This document shows, in pieces, positions 36,218 through 47,651 of a stretch of DNA of 64,000 bases. Position 1 is the stretch's first letter, and every line of letters begins with the position of its first letter. The stretch comes from Knoxdaviesia capensis. Taxonomy: Eukaryota > Ascomycota > Sordariomycetes > Microascales > Gondwanamycetaceae. The notes beneath the pieces were generated by a model. The model did not search any database, was not told the origin of the DNA, and was given only the letters and a program-made list of their open reading frames with translations. Where the stretch lies: assembly GCA_001510575.1 (NCBI GenBank), contig LNGK01000008.1, positions 446,340 to 510,339 of the forward strand, given 5' to 3'. The position numbers were made by a program, and so were the translations under genes.

Positions 36218-36383
36218 TACTTCGTTAGGGCTAAGAACATTGACAACGGCTCTGAGTCCTAGGATTGGCCGTCTTGGTCTCTTGCATATTCTTCGTACAC
36301 GACTCCTCATCTGTTTGTTTCTATTTTTCTTGCTAGATCTCCTCATACACAGCCCCGCTCCTCCCAACTGAACCTCTCTCGCA

Positions 36384-38480
36384 ATGGCCCAACCACCGGC
36401 TTTCAAGGTTGGCGACCGCATGAGCTACGACGATGCGCTCTGCACCGTGAGATTTGTGGGGGAAGTGCGAAACACGAGCGGCCAGTGGCTTGGAGTGGAA
36501 TGGGACGATCCCACACGCGGCAAGCACGCCGGCCAGTACCAGGGCGTGCGGTACTTCACGTGTATGTTCCCGAAGCGACGGTCCTTCCACGTACTTGTAA
36601 ACGCTAACCCGAGCCATCCAACTCGGAACACACAGGCATCGCCGACTCTGGCTCGTCCGCCTCGTTCATCCGTCCGTCGCGCCCGTCGCAGGCGCCGCGC
36701 AGTTTCGCCGCCGCGGTGCTGGACAAGTACTCGTCCGAGGTGAACCGCGCCACGTCGGCCATCTCAGCCGCGGCCGAGATCCAGATCTCGGGAAAGGTCG
36801 TGCAGGAGGTCGGCTTCGACAAGATCCGCCGCCAGCTGGCGCGCGTGGAGGACCTCCGCATCATCATTCTGGACGGGTTCCGCGTGGCGAGTGCATCGGC
36901 CCCCGGCGACCCGCCGATCACGTCGCTGTGTCCGCGCATCCGCGAGCTGGATCTGAGCCGGAACCTGTTCTCGACATTTCAGACTGTGGTGGATATTTGC
37001 CGCGAGCTGCCGGAGCTTACCGTTCTTAAACTAAAGTGAGTAGCGTGTGTCTCGGGACTGTGTCCCTTGCGGCACTCTTTACGTCTGTGTTTTGCTTTTT
37101 CGCCTGTCTGACTCTCTGTGTGCTTGTGTTTCCAGCCGGAACCGATTCCCGGACATTCTCAACGACGATGCAGTGGTCAAAGCGCGCGAAGCTGGCATCT
37201 TCAACGGGATCAAGGAACTGGCCCTGGGCGAGACCTTGATGACTTGGTCGGAGATCTGCTATATGGCCACGGCCTTTCCCAACCTTACTACCCTGCTGTG
37301 CGGCACAAACCAGCTGAAAGTGTTGACTGAAACTCCCTACGACGGCCAATGCTTCTCCCGCCTGACGTCAATCAACCTTGAATACAACTACTTCGGATCT
37401 CTCTCCAGTCTTGCTGCTCTAACGAGGCTCCCTGCCCTGAAGAGCCTTCACCTGAAGGCCAATCCCATCTCCGTCATTTCCGCGTCTCCAGATCCTGCCC
37501 CGGTATTCCCACTCTCAGTCCACTTCGTCGACCTTTCATTCAACCAGGTCCCCAGCTGGGCGTTTGTCGATGCCCTGCCTACGTGTTTCCCCGGCATTAC
37601 TGCGCTACGACTTGCTCACAACCCGATCTACGATAACCCCGATGGAGTCCAAAGCGGCAGCGCGGCCAACGCGGGGTCGGGTGGCGGGCGATCAGCCACG
37701 GACGAAGCACACATGATCGCGCTCGGCCGACTCCCGATGCTGCACATCCTCAACTTCGTGTCCATCACCGACGCCGACCGCGAAAACGCCAACATGTTCT
37801 ACCTGTCCCGCATCGCCAAGGAGCTGTCTGCGGCCGACGAGGCCGACGAGGCCGCCGTGGTGGCCCGCCACCCGCGCTACACGGCGCTGTGCGAGGCATA
37901 TGGCGCGCCCGACGTCTCGCGCGTCAAGGTGGTCGACCCGCTGTTCCTGGAGGCGCGGCTGATCAAGGTCGGCTTCCACTTTGCCGCGGCGGGCGACGCC
38001 GTGGCCGCGGCAACGCCCGAGAACCCACACGGCCCGCTGACCACGCGCTACATCCCCAAGACCTTCGACGTGTACACGCTGCGCAGCATCGCCGGGCGGC
38101 TGTTCGGCCAGGCGCCGCTGGCGCTGCGGCTGGTGTGGGAGACGGGCGAGTGGGACCCCGTGGCAGCCGTGGGCGACGCCGACGAGGCGGTCGACCTTGC
38201 CGGCTACTACTACGACGGCGGCGATGACGACGACGACAACAATGACAGTGATAGCGGATCCGACACCGGCGGCGACGACGCAGTCGTTGGGGGTGACGGG
38301 TCCGGGGCGGCAGCGGCGGCGGCGGCCGAGGCCGAGGCCAACAAGCGCCAGATGGGCCGGTGGGTCAAGCGCGAGGTTGAGCTCCGCGACGGTCCTAGAC
38401 AGCTTGGGTTCTGCGTGGAGGGCCAGGACGTGCGGATTCGGGTCGAGGCGGTGGCCGGTGCTGGTGCTGTCGCTGTCTAA
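36384..38480 (+). CDS. TBCE: Tubulin-specific chaperone E (tubulin folding cofactor E)
   Basis: Three exons, 36384-36561, 36636-37035 and 37136-38480, with introns of 74 and 100 bp; 640 residues. It is the orthologue of yeast PAC2 and fission yeast alp21. TBCE binds alpha-tubulin and helps assemble or dissociate the alpha/beta dimer in the cytosol. The N-terminal CAP-Gly domain (about residues 8-75, GQWLGVEWDDPTRGKHAG then ASFIRPSRPS) is split by intron 1. Leucine-rich repeats follow (IRELDLSRNLFSTF, LTTLLCGTNQLKVL, LTSINLEYNYFGSL, LKSLHLKANPI). A ubiquitin-like C-terminal domain starts near TRYIPKTFDVYTLRSIAGRLFG and is interrupted by an acidic Asp/Gly/Ala-rich loop that is probably a lineage-specific insertion. 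The RIP-mutated transposon lies directly in its promoter. Confidence 0.93.
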
Positions 38481-39729
38481 GACCGGTCCCCGGGTACGTG
38501 GGCTAATCTTTCCTCTGGCTGTTAATTTCACATTGTTTGGGGACGCCAGCACAACGTGGGTTGGACTGGCCGGCGTTTGCACTTGATTAAATAAGATGAA
38601 ACCACACCAGACACATGCACACAGCCGCGGGAGTGTGCAGCAGCGGTTTGCCTTCAGTTTCCCTGTCTTCCCCCCCATGCCGGGTCTGCATGAGGCCGTA
38701 CTGTGCGTTTTGGGTTCAAGTTGGGCCACAACTCTGTTGGAAGTTTTCTCTCTTTTCTCTCCCCTTCTCTTCTTTTTCTGGTCGGCCTGCCAAACGGGTT
38801 TGAATCCCAACACGCTTTCCCTCTTCGGCTGTCTGCAGGTGTGGAATGTCTCTTCTATCCGCCGCTGTCTCCATCTAGATACCACTTTATCACCCACTTT
38901 CCCAATTGTCGACCCCAGTGTTTATCCGACGTCGTGCCCCGGCTTTGAAGGGTGTGCAGATTATTTTTTGCTTTTTTGTTTGGTCGTGTTGTGTTTGGTC
39001 GGGGTGGGGGTATGATTCACCGTTTGCCAATATTGGATATTGTGTGAATATATGTGTGTGTGTGTCTACACTCTAAACATCGTCGGTGATTCATCTCTTC
39101 CTTCTCCTTGCCCTATGATTTAAGGTTTGTGGTCTTCGTAATCACTCCTTGCCTATGAATATGCTATGATATTCATGTTTGTATAGGGCATATTCATAGA
39201 TTCTTCTTTATTCTTCTCCTATGCCCCCCGTCTATTTCTTTCTTGGTTTCCCTCGTTCCCTCTTTTCTTTTTCTCTTCCTTTCACCTCTCCTTTTCTTTC
39301 TCTCTTCACGCTTCTTCCTTCTATAACTATAAGCAGTGCCTCTCTGGACTTCTCTCAGTTCGTATATTCCCCCCCTTTCCCCTATTCCTCCCTCTCCTCT
39401 CAAAAGCCTTCAGTTCCCTAGAACTCTGTGAAGTCTTGCCCTTTCCTTTTAGTCCTGTGTGACACAGAGAGAGCAAAGAAAAGAAAGCCAGAGGGAAGAT
39501 TTACGTCTATACCACAGGCAACATACACTCTATCTCCCACAGCCAAAAAGAGACTTACCAGTCTAGACACGTCCTTGCCGTTCCATGCCGCTTACAGGCT
39601 TCTTTTGTTGTTCTCTTCTTCCTTCTTTAGACCTGATTCGTTTGCGTACCCAGAGTTCGTTCCCCTGTTCATAGAAGCCAGATCTTCGTCTTCTTCGTCC
39701 ACCCACCCGCAGAAACGAAGAGACCCAAG
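38481..39729. other. TBCE 3' flank and CCCH-gene promoter
   Basis: The first 600 bases are the probable 3' UTR of TBCE. A 12-bp inverted repeat lies at 39153-39199. From about 39205 to 39420 the plus strand is almost pure pyrimidine, typical of a fungal core promoter, and leads to the CCCH gene at 39730. Confidence 0.6.
39153..39199. repeat. Perfect 12-bp inverted repeat
   Basis: CTATGAATATGC at 39153-39164 is exactly complementary to GCATATTCATAG at 39188-39199, with a 23-base spacer. It could form a hairpin in RNA or bind a dimeric regulator. Confidence 0.8.
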
Positions 39730-40989
39730 ATGGCTCCCCGCCTAACCCATTTTCTCGTGCGCCCGGCCACCGGCCCCGACGGCCTGCCCACCTCTGACGC
39801 GCCCAACTCTGGCAAGATGGTCCCCCTGATCCCCATTGACATGCTCCCCCGCTGGGTGGAGATCGTCGGCGTCCCCCGGGAGCTTACCGCCGACGCCGCC
39901 GCGGGCCTTAACTACGTGGGCAGCATTGTCCAGAACCCCGCCGAGGCGGGAACTACCTTTGACGTGCGCTTCCTGACTACTCCCGCCGACACCCACGTCG
40001 TGCCTCCCGCTGCTGCCGCCACCGTGGCCCCCGCCCGCACCACTACTACCACCCCCGTCAGCCAGGCCACCCCTAAGGCCGTCAAGCTCACCGAGGATAC
40101 CCAGGCCCTGCTGGCCTCCCTCTCCATTGACCCGGTCCTCGCTGCGGCCCCTACCCCTACCCTTGCTCCTGCCGCGCCCCAGCAGCAGCAGCCGGCCACT
40201 ACCAAGCACAGCCGCGATAGCAGCACCAGCGGCCGTGGCCTGACTGCTCCCGAGAAGCGCGCCAAGCGCATTGCTGCTGCTGCCGCCGGCGGCGCTGCCA
40301 GCACCGCGCCCACGCCGGCGCAGTCGTCGCGGGCGTCGTCGCCGCCGGAGCCCGTCCGCCACGCGCCCAAGATCTTCTGCCGCCACTGGTGCAACTACGG
40401 CACGTGTGGCTTCGGGCTGTACTGCCGCTTCGAGCACGCCATGCCCACGACGCTGGCCGGCCTGCGCGCGGTCGGGCTCGAGGAGTTCCCCGAGTGGTGG
40501 CGCGACGCCATGACGCCCGCGCTGGACCGCCAGGACGGCGCCGCCGGCCAGACCGGCACGGGGCTGGCCCTGATGGGCATGAGTGTGGCGGGCGGCATCG
40601 GCTATCTGCGGGCGCGGGCGCGGTTCGAGAGCTGCCGCGACATGGGCATCGACGACGCGGCCAGCCCGTCGACGGCCGGCAAGGCCAAGGACACGCCCAA
40701 GGGCGGAAACGGCAGCGCCCCGCGTCGCCGGGCCGCGGGGGTGAAGAGCGCGGCCGCCGCCGCCAAAGCTATGACGGCTAAGGACCTGCGCAAGCTGAAG
40801 AAGTGGCGGCAGGGCGTGCTCAGCACCAAGGCGGCTGCGGCTGCCGTTGCTGCTGCGGTGGGCGGCGAGCCGGCCCCCGCCGACGGTATGAGCGACTCTG
40901 GCGAGTCGGACGTTGTGCGTGAGAAGCTCACGCAGATGTTCCGGGAGGCTGTGACCACCAGCCACAGCGAGAAGCTGGTGGATATTTAG
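39730..40989 (+). CDS. Single CCCH zinc-finger protein
   Basis: A single-exon gene of 419 residues. One zinc finger has exactly the C-x8-C-x5-C-x3-H spacing of RNA-binding tristetraprolin-type fingers: Cys217, Cys226, Cys232 and His236. The N-terminus (MAPRLTHFLVRPATGPDG to about residue 80) looks folded and conserved. Ala/Thr/Pro-rich linkers flank the finger, and basic Ala/Lys-rich segments lie toward the C-terminus. Binding to mRNA is inferred from the finger class; the target and cellular role are unknown. The ATG follows a long pyrimidine leader and is the first in frame. A 407-residue open frame exists on the opposite strand over nearly the whole gene, but its composition shows it is a GC shadow. 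Confidence 0.85.
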   Translation: MAPRLTHFLVRPATGPDGLPTSDAPNSGKMVPLIPIDMLPRWVEIVGVPRELTADAAAGLNYVGSIVQNPAEAGTTFDVRFLTTPADTHVVPPAAAATVAPARTTTTTPVSQATPKAVKLTEDTQALLASLSIDPVLAAAPTPTLAPAAPQQQQPATTKHSRDSSTSGRGLTAPEKRAKRIAAAAAGGAASTAPTPAQSSRASSPPEPVRHAPKIFCRHWCNYGTCGFGLYCRFEHAMPTTLAGLRAVGLEEFPEWWRDAMTPALDRQDGAAGQTGTGLALMGMSVAGGIGYLRARARFESCRDMGIDDAASPSTAGKAKDTPKGGNGSAPRRRAAGVKSAAAAAKAMTAKDLRKLKKWRQGVLSTKAAAAAVAAAVGGEPAPADGMSDSGESDVVREKLTQMFREAVTTSHSEKLVDI

Positions 40990-42283
40990 GCGGATATGGG
41001 GGTGAGGGGAGGAAAGGAGAGGAGGAGAGGAGGAGAGGGGCGGCTTCTGCGGTTAGTTTTTGCTTTTGTCTCTTTTTTTTTTTCGTGTGCGTTCTCCCTT
41101 TCCCTATCGAAAGGAGCTCTCCCGCAATACACAAGATCTGCCCAGAGAATCCTGTTTCTCAGTTTTCAAGCCGTAGAAAGACAGGCACCTGGTGAGGGAG
41201 AAGCCATGGTGAAGCTGGAGAAGGGTTTGATATATTAGGGTTAGGGTTCGTTGCTTCTCAGGTAGGGTTCGGGTTAGTTGCCCGCCGCAATACACAAGTT
41301 TCCCAGAACCCTTCGCCCGGCGGAAAAAAGTCGGCCTGCCCACTTTATTGAGACCGGCGTCGCGTGGATTTAAGGCTTTGCCAAGGGGCTGACCCGTTTT
41401 CGCTTGGATTTATCTGTCGTTTTGACGTTTGGATGTAAGCCGGGCACTAAACATACGCGAAGGACACAGGCGCTTGTTTCTTGAGGTGTAGCAGTGAGTG
41501 TGAGTAGTCGCTCAGACGGAGAGAAGAACGGAGAGAAGAACGCAGGAGACGAGTTGATCGCTGCTCTTGTGAGTGTGAGATTGCGGGTGTGTGTTTTTCT
41601 CGCCCCTCCTGTCGTTGCCACCACGGGTGTTGCGTGTGTGTGTGTGTGTGTGTGTGCTTCCGCTTCCGGTACGCACCACTCGCTCCGTCAGACCGTCCCG
41701 GCGTTCAATTCGAGAGAGGCAAACCGCGGGGCATGATATCGTGAATACGAAGACAAAAGATACCGAAATTCCAGGACGTTCGTTCACACACACACACTCT
41801 CTCTCCCACTGTGCCGATAGCCTGTCGGTGGGTGGACAAAGGTGGAGTTATAATAAATGCGACTATGTGGGAGGGGAAAAAACCCGCAAACCTCGATCTT
41901 TCGACCTTCATAAGAGACAAGAGCTGGTTTTCGTTCTCTGGAGCCCGGTGGTGGGGCTATATCCAGTGCGGGAAGAACTTCGAGAGTTTGCAGTATCTTA
42001 TCACCGTAGCTTCACACAAGAGCCAACATAGACACGAACACGAACTCGTCAGTACTGGCGGGAGATCTGTATAAATACTTGGGGAATCCTCTCGCATCTA
42101 GACGAATTCACCCTTTTTTTCAATTTTTTCTTTTCTATATTCCATCTTCTCGGACGTCGTCATTACAACATCCAAGCTTGATACAATCCCCTCATATATC
42201 TTTCGTGATCCACCTCCTCACCTCAATTCAACCCCTCCACTAAATCCACATCCCCCCCTCCTCACCACACCAATCCATCCACC
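40990..42283. other. Intergenic region before the aldo/keto reductase
   Basis: No gene seen. It holds an interstitial telomere-like TTAGGGTTAGGG at 41235-41246, a (GT)n run at about 41633-41656, a TATA-like element at 42070 and a CT-rich leader after it. Confidence 0.6.
42070..42077 (+). promoter_or_regulatory. TATA-like element of the aldo/keto reductase gene
   Basis: TATAAATA lies about 207 bp upstream of the ATG and is followed by a pyrimidine-rich leader, a common arrangement for inducible fungal genes. Confidence 0.4.
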
Positions 42284-43448
42284 ATGGTTGCCATCACCGG
42301 AAAGGAAGTCGGCCCTATCGGCTACGGCCTGATGGGTAAGTCCAGAGCAACCTCCCTCTCTCTCATAGTACACATTCTAACCGGTTCCCCAGGCCTCACC
42401 TGGCGCCCCAACCCGTGTCCCGAGGAGCAGGCCTTCGCCGCCATGCGCCAGGCCCTGGCCCTCGGCGCCAACTTCTGGAACGCCGGCGAGTTCTACGGCA
42501 CGCCGACCTACAACAGCATGACGCTGCTAAACAGGTACTTCGCCAAGTATCCCGAGGACGCCGCCAAGGCGGTCGTGGTGTTCAAGGGCGGCCTGGCGAT
42601 CAAGACGATGAGCCCGGACGGCACGCCCGACGGCATCCGCACGTCGCTCGACAACATCCTCGCGCAGCTCGGCGGCGCCGCGCCGCTCGCCGCCTTCGAG
42701 TGCGCGCGCCGCGACCCCCGCGTGCCGCTCGCCACCACCTTCGGCACCATCCAGAGGGAGTACATCGACACCGGCAGGCTCGGCGGCATCTCGCTGTCCG
42801 AGTGCGGCGTTGACACCATCCACGAGGCCGTCAAGATCGCCAAGATCGAGTTTGTCGAGGTCGAGCTGAGCCTGTGGTCGACCGAGCCGCTCGAGAACGG
42901 CGTCGCGGCTGCCTGCAAGCAGCACGGCATTCCCATGGTGGCCTACTCGCCGCTGGGCCGTGGAGTATGTGCCTTCCCCCCCCTTCTCTCTCACTCTTGT
43001 GCTTTCTGTTTGTTGTGTGTGTGTGTGTGTGTGTCGATTACCTTGCAGAGTTGGAACTAACCCGCCTCCCCGCCCCGACCAGATGCTCACCGGCCAGATC
43101 CGCAAGCCCGAGGACATCCCCGAGGGCGACTTCCGCCGCCACTTCCCGCGCTTCCAGCCCGACGCATTCGCCATCAACCTGCAGCTCGTCGACGCCGTCA
43201 ACGACATCGCCAAGCGCAAGGGCTGCACCCCCGCCCAGCTGGCCCTCGGCTGGGTGCGCGCCCTGTCGCGCCAGCCCGGCATGCCCGAGATCATCCCCAT
43301 CCCCGGTGCCACCACCGTCGACCGCGTCACCGAGAACCTGACCGCCGTCGAGGTCACCGATGCCGAGATGGCGGAGATCAAGGCCATCCTGGACAGGTTC
43401 CAGGTGGCTGGTACCCGCTACCCGGCCGGACACCCGATCAACACATAG
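42284..43448 (+). CDS. Aldo/keto reductase, pyridoxal reductase-like
   Basis: Three exons, 42284-42335, 42393-42964 and 43083-43448, with introns of 57 and 118 bp; 329 residues. It resembles fission yeast Plr1 (NADPH-dependent pyridoxal reductase) and fungal paralogues that reduce small aldehydes in the cytosol. The (beta/alpha)8 barrel begins with GPIGYGLMGLTW. The catalytic Tyr52 lies in FWNAGEFYG and Lys82 in VVFKGGL. The position of the usual catalytic Asp, five residues before the Tyr, is Asn47; from memory this is common in this subfamily. The NADPH-binding end is IIPIPGATTVDRVTENL. Intron 2 carries a (GT)n microsatellite just before the branch site ACTAAC. The substrate cannot be deduced. 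Confidence 0.9.
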
Positions 43449-44840
43449 AGGAAAAGCCGCCGAGAGAGAGCATATGATGGACAGGTGGGGGATATTCTAC
43501 GAGTATAAATGATTCTGATGGATGATGATTTGCTTCGGTCGCGCAAGACAGGTCGAGTTCTCTGTCGTTCTTTGGTTACATCTCACTGATTTGGTTTCAC
43601 AATGTTAGTGATGAAATCTTTATACAAGCGATACACACACTTTGATCCAAGTGGTAAAGCTGCAAACTGAAAGAGAGAGTCCCAAGACATCCTCAGGTCA
43701 TGGGGTGTAAGCATTACAGAACCAAAACCAACCAGCAAAAGAGCTGGCGGCCTTGGAACGTTTAGAATTGCAGAATTCATGAATTCGGTCATCACCGGAT
43801 GCCGGGTCTCTCTCTCAAGGTTTTTGATGAAGTGTTGTCCACCTGTTGCTGAACTGGCGGTATACGTACCCTTAACTGCAAACGACCAAGTCCGAACTCC
43901 GCCGCCGCCGACGCCGGACGAGGAATCACGATGGAATCAACGCCATCGCGGAATTGGAGATGCTAACGATGAGTATCGAGCGGAAGGCAGATACAGCCTC
44001 AAAAATACAATCACAGAAGAGAATATGTAATACTTGAGGAATGAGGAAAAAGGAAGAACGGTATGAATGAGGTTAGAAGAAGGAAAATTTTGATTCTTGG
44101 CCCAACCAAGAAGAGAAACAGCCTGCACGATTATCTAAACAGGGCCCACCACCACCACCGAAGGGGAGATTCGCGATAATTCCCCGTCCCGGCTTTTTTC
44201 AATCTCGCTTCAACATCGACTGACGGGGATCAAGACACGGAAGAAGCAGTAAGACAGACGCTGTCAAGGCAAGAGAGAAAAAGCTCACTCTCACAAACGT
44301 GATATAAAACACAGGACACACACACCAAAAAAATAATAAGAAGGGTTGAAAAAGAATCAGTTTATCTCGTACATGAAATATACTCGGCCACCAACCCAAA
44401 AGCCGCCAACACCTCAGGGAAACGGCCCCGTGGAAGAGAAATTCGAGGCCAGGACATTCACTTCCCCTTCCATTACTGCCATTCCATATCTCGTAGTCCC
44501 CCAAACGCCTGAAAAACTCCTACCCAAGATACCATCCCGGCCGTGGGTTTTTTTGTGAGCCCGTTTGGCCACTTGTTGACCCAGAATGACTTCCCCGGTC
44601 GACATGCGGAGGAAGCATCCGAGAACAAAGGTTGCAGCCAAGCGACAGGTGAAATATAATGAAAAAAAAAAAAGACTGAAAAGAACGATCAAAAGGAGGC
44701 GTTAGAAGAGAAAAATCGAAACCAAAAAAAAATACAACCATTAGTTAAAGAGTATAAGATGCACGAGGAATACATGAAGAAAAAGCAAGAAGAAGAGGCA
44801 CAAATCGACAGAAGAAAAAAATCCGAGAGCGGCTCCTCGT
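43449..44840. other. Convergent intergenic region, reductase and glutaredoxin 3' ends
   Basis: Shared 3' flank of two convergent genes. I see only short biased open frames and no RNA gene or repeat of note. Confidence 0.55.
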
Positions 44841-45709
44841 TTACCGGGGACCATCGGGATCCCGCAGCTGGATGGTGACTTTCCGTGACCGGCCGAGATC
44901 GGCAATCTTGGCCGCCAGCTGGCCCTCGGCATCCAGCGCGTGCACGTCGTCCGAGCCGCCTATGCTGACGCCGTTGACCATGATGTTGGGCACCGTGCCG
45001 CGGCCGGTCTTCTTCTTCAGCAGGTCCTGCAGCTGCTTGCCGAGCGGGTGCACGTCGAGCTCGACCACGTGCGGGTACGGGTCGATCGAGTAGGTGTCGA
45101 GGAGGAGGTGCTTCGCTTTCTTCGAGTACGGGCAGTACGACTTGGAGAAGATGATGACTATAGACACGGAGAGAGTGTATGTTAGCAAGATTTTTGAGTT
45201 CTAGGACAGGGAAGATAAGAGACAGAAAGAAGAAAAGAAAAGAAAAACGTACTCGGCGATTTCTTCAAGATCAGAGCAAGCTCCTGCTCAGCCTCGTGCT
45301 CCGAATCAGACTCCACCTCGCCGGCCGCCGCCGCGGCGTCTTTCTGGCCGCCGGCCGAGCTGCCGACGCCGATGACTTCGCTGGGCAGGTCGGGCTTGAG
45401 CGGCGACTTGTGGTTGGCCTGGTCCTTGGCCTGCTGCTCGGCGGCCTTGAGCCGGCCCGACCGGTCGTCCGGGTCGACGTCGCCGCCGCCGACCGGCTTG
45501 GTGTTCTTCAGCGCCTTCTCGGCCTCCGGGTTCGTGCCCGTCACCGGCTTGCGGCCGCTCGCCTGGTCGAGCCCGTGCAGCGTCTTGGAGGCGAAGTCGC
45601 GCGGGTGCTCCAGGTCCTGGAACGACGACGACGACTTGAAGTAGTACAGCGTCAGGATCACCGCCACGAAGATGAAGATCGTGCGCATGCGCCGTTGGGA
45701 CATCGCCAT
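44841..45709 (-). CDS. Membrane-anchored monothiol glutaredoxin (Grx6/Grx7 type)
   Basis: Two exons on the minus strand, 45709-45253 and 45157-44841, with a 95-nt intron (GTACGT...CTATAG); 257 residues. The first 30 residues contain an uncleaved signal anchor (TIFIFVAVILTLYYF) after a basic start, placing the enzyme in the lumen of the ER or Golgi, as for yeast Grx6/Grx7. A charged linker of about 110 residues follows. The glutaredoxin fold starts at IIIFSKSYCPYSKKAK with active-site Cys161 in CPYS; the second cysteine is Ser164, so it is monothiol. The cis-proline motif TVPNIMVNG and the glutathione-binding GGSDDV are intact. I chose the first of two close ATGs (MAMSQRRMR). Upstream in-frame sequence on this strand is low in complexity. 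Confidence 0.92.
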
Positions 45710-47212
45710 CGTGTCGGAAGGGGGTCTGTGAAAGCCCGGGGAAGATCGAGGCGGATGAGGAGGAGGTCTGGATTGCCTGTGGTCGCAAAACGTGCGTCGT
45801 TGCGCTTGAGAAAAAAAATAAGGAAAAAAAACAGGGGTATACCTGCGATGAAGGGTGGGCTCGGTATTAAGAAAAAAAAGAAGAAACCCTCGAAATTGGG
45901 GGTGTGGATTTATTAAAAAAATGAGAGAGGCCAACGAAGGCTTTGACAATTAGATTAGGGAGAGACAAGAAGACAAAAAGGAGAAGAAGATGGGAAGATG
46001 CCGATTACTCTTCACACACGACACAAGATGGAAGATGATGGCCAGGAGAAATTGGAGGAGAAGGGGAAAAAACACGAGGATGGGAGAAGAAGGGAAACGG
46101 AAGGGAATAAAAGGAGGAAGACAGCTCTGTAGCTTCTGAAGGGAATGATTGCTAAGCTTAGAATGCAGCAGCGTCGGGGCCAATTTACAGGGACTCAAGA
46201 ACTGAGAGACACGCGCGAAGGGGGCGAAAAAGGGAGAGAAAAGGAGCCGTGAATTGGGGGTGGGCTGGACAGAAAATACCCGGCACAAAGTATCCATACA
46301 CCGTGGATGCATTCTTTCGGTCCCTTGGGAGAAAAGCGCGGCTCTTGCGCCAATAGGCGCGAAGCTTTCGTTTGATCCACCGGACGAGGGTACAGGCCAA
46401 CGCGAGTTGCTGGAAGTACCTTTTGGTGTTTCTGTTCGGAATTTCAGTGAGCCCTGGCCAGAGCAATGCCAAGCCGGAATTTGCGGGGAGATCAGAGCAC
46501 GCAAAAACTGGCTGTTCACTGTGCCCTCGTTACACTGGCCACACACCACCACACAGGCCAGAAAAGCCGCCCTGTCAGCGAGCTCACTCCGACTTACCGC
46601 ACGCGCCTCGTTCCAGCTGGCGGCCACCAACGCAGCAGAACACAGCAGATCCCGCTTCTGATACCAACCTACACCTGCAAAAAATGCGGAACTCTCTGAT
46701 TGCACATCGCATCGTCCTCAGACTCCGTATTTGCTGATTTCTGCCTTATAATCCCAGAGTGCTGCCTGAACCCTCTTCCCCGAACCCTCGTCCGCAAGAG
46801 TCCACTTTACGCGATCCTGACGCGATCCAGCTCCACCTAAGAAGACAGACCCACCCACTACTAACCCTTATCCGATACAACCCTTACAGCCCACCGCCCT
46901 CGCCCCGTTAATTGAGCGACCACATGCAAAGTGCACATCAACTCCCCATCTCTACTGCATCCAATCGTGAATTACCTTCTTCGCCTCTCTTACTTATGTA
47001 AACGGCCTATTTCCCCAGATTGGTTAAGCGCGCCCGGTGCTCTTGTTGTGGAACCCGGAGGAGCTTTGCCCCGGTGCTCAAGTCAGACCAGACTGCGTGA
47101 GACGGATGCCACTTGTAAACTTCCACCCCAAAGGTCTTGGCCCTATTGAAGAATAAAGTTGGGCTTGTGGGGTGAATTGTTTATATATATCGAGAGGTCC
47201 TATGTAATATGA
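45710..47212. other. Promoter region between the glutaredoxin and a small gene
   Basis: On the minus strand, 45920-46140 is pyrimidine-rich, consistent with the glutaredoxin leader. A long open frame on the minus strand (45950-46705) has no domain-like features. Nothing else is supported. Confidence 0.5.
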
Positions 47213-47651
47213 ATGAATAGCGGACCCTCCCAGGACCGCACCAGTAAGTGACTTACACACTTCTCATGTAACTACTCTCCAGGAGAACACCTCCTGATGT
47301 TCTTCTCACCCAACCCACTTGCACCCCCAGTCGCTTGCAGTTCGACAAAATGCAGCCGACAAAGTCAAAGCCCTACTACGAAGACCCCTCCATCTTCCCC
47401 CTCGCCGGCGGCTCTGCCTCTGCGGCATCCTCCGCTTCCGCACGCCGCACACCCTCGCCCTCGATGACGACAAGCCCCAGTTCCAAACCTTCTACCTCCA
47501 GCACCGCGCCTTCTACCGCCCGGATTCGCTCGAGCGCTGCAACACGATCCGTGAGGCCATCGTCCAGGATTTGAACGACGCGGAAGCGTCGGCAGCAGCA
47601 GCAGCAGACACTAAAACCCCCGAATCTGAGCCATCTGCATATTTTAAATGA
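47213..47651 (+). CDS. Small hypothetical spliced gene
   Basis: I infer two exons, 47213-47243 and 47341-47651, joined by a 97-bp intron with a perfect GTAAGT donor and a TTGCAG acceptor; the product is 113 residues. The C-terminal half (KPQFQTFYLQHRAFYRPDSL, then a likely helix ERCNTIREAIVQDLNDAEAS) looks like real protein, whereas the ATG-initiated frame that overlaps exon 2 is Ser-rich and featureless. I do not recognise the family. An upstream ATG at 47209 opens a three-codon reading frame that overlaps the proposed start, so translation may depend on leaky scanning. The alternative is a gene in the other frame starting at 47350 (MQPTKSKPYYEDP). Confidence 0.4.

Noticed and set aside
39742..40965. 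407-residue open frame antisense to the CCCH gene
   Set aside because: It covers almost the same bases as a clear zinc-finger gene. Its repetitive Gly/Arg/Ala composition is what the complement of a GC-rich third-position bias gives.
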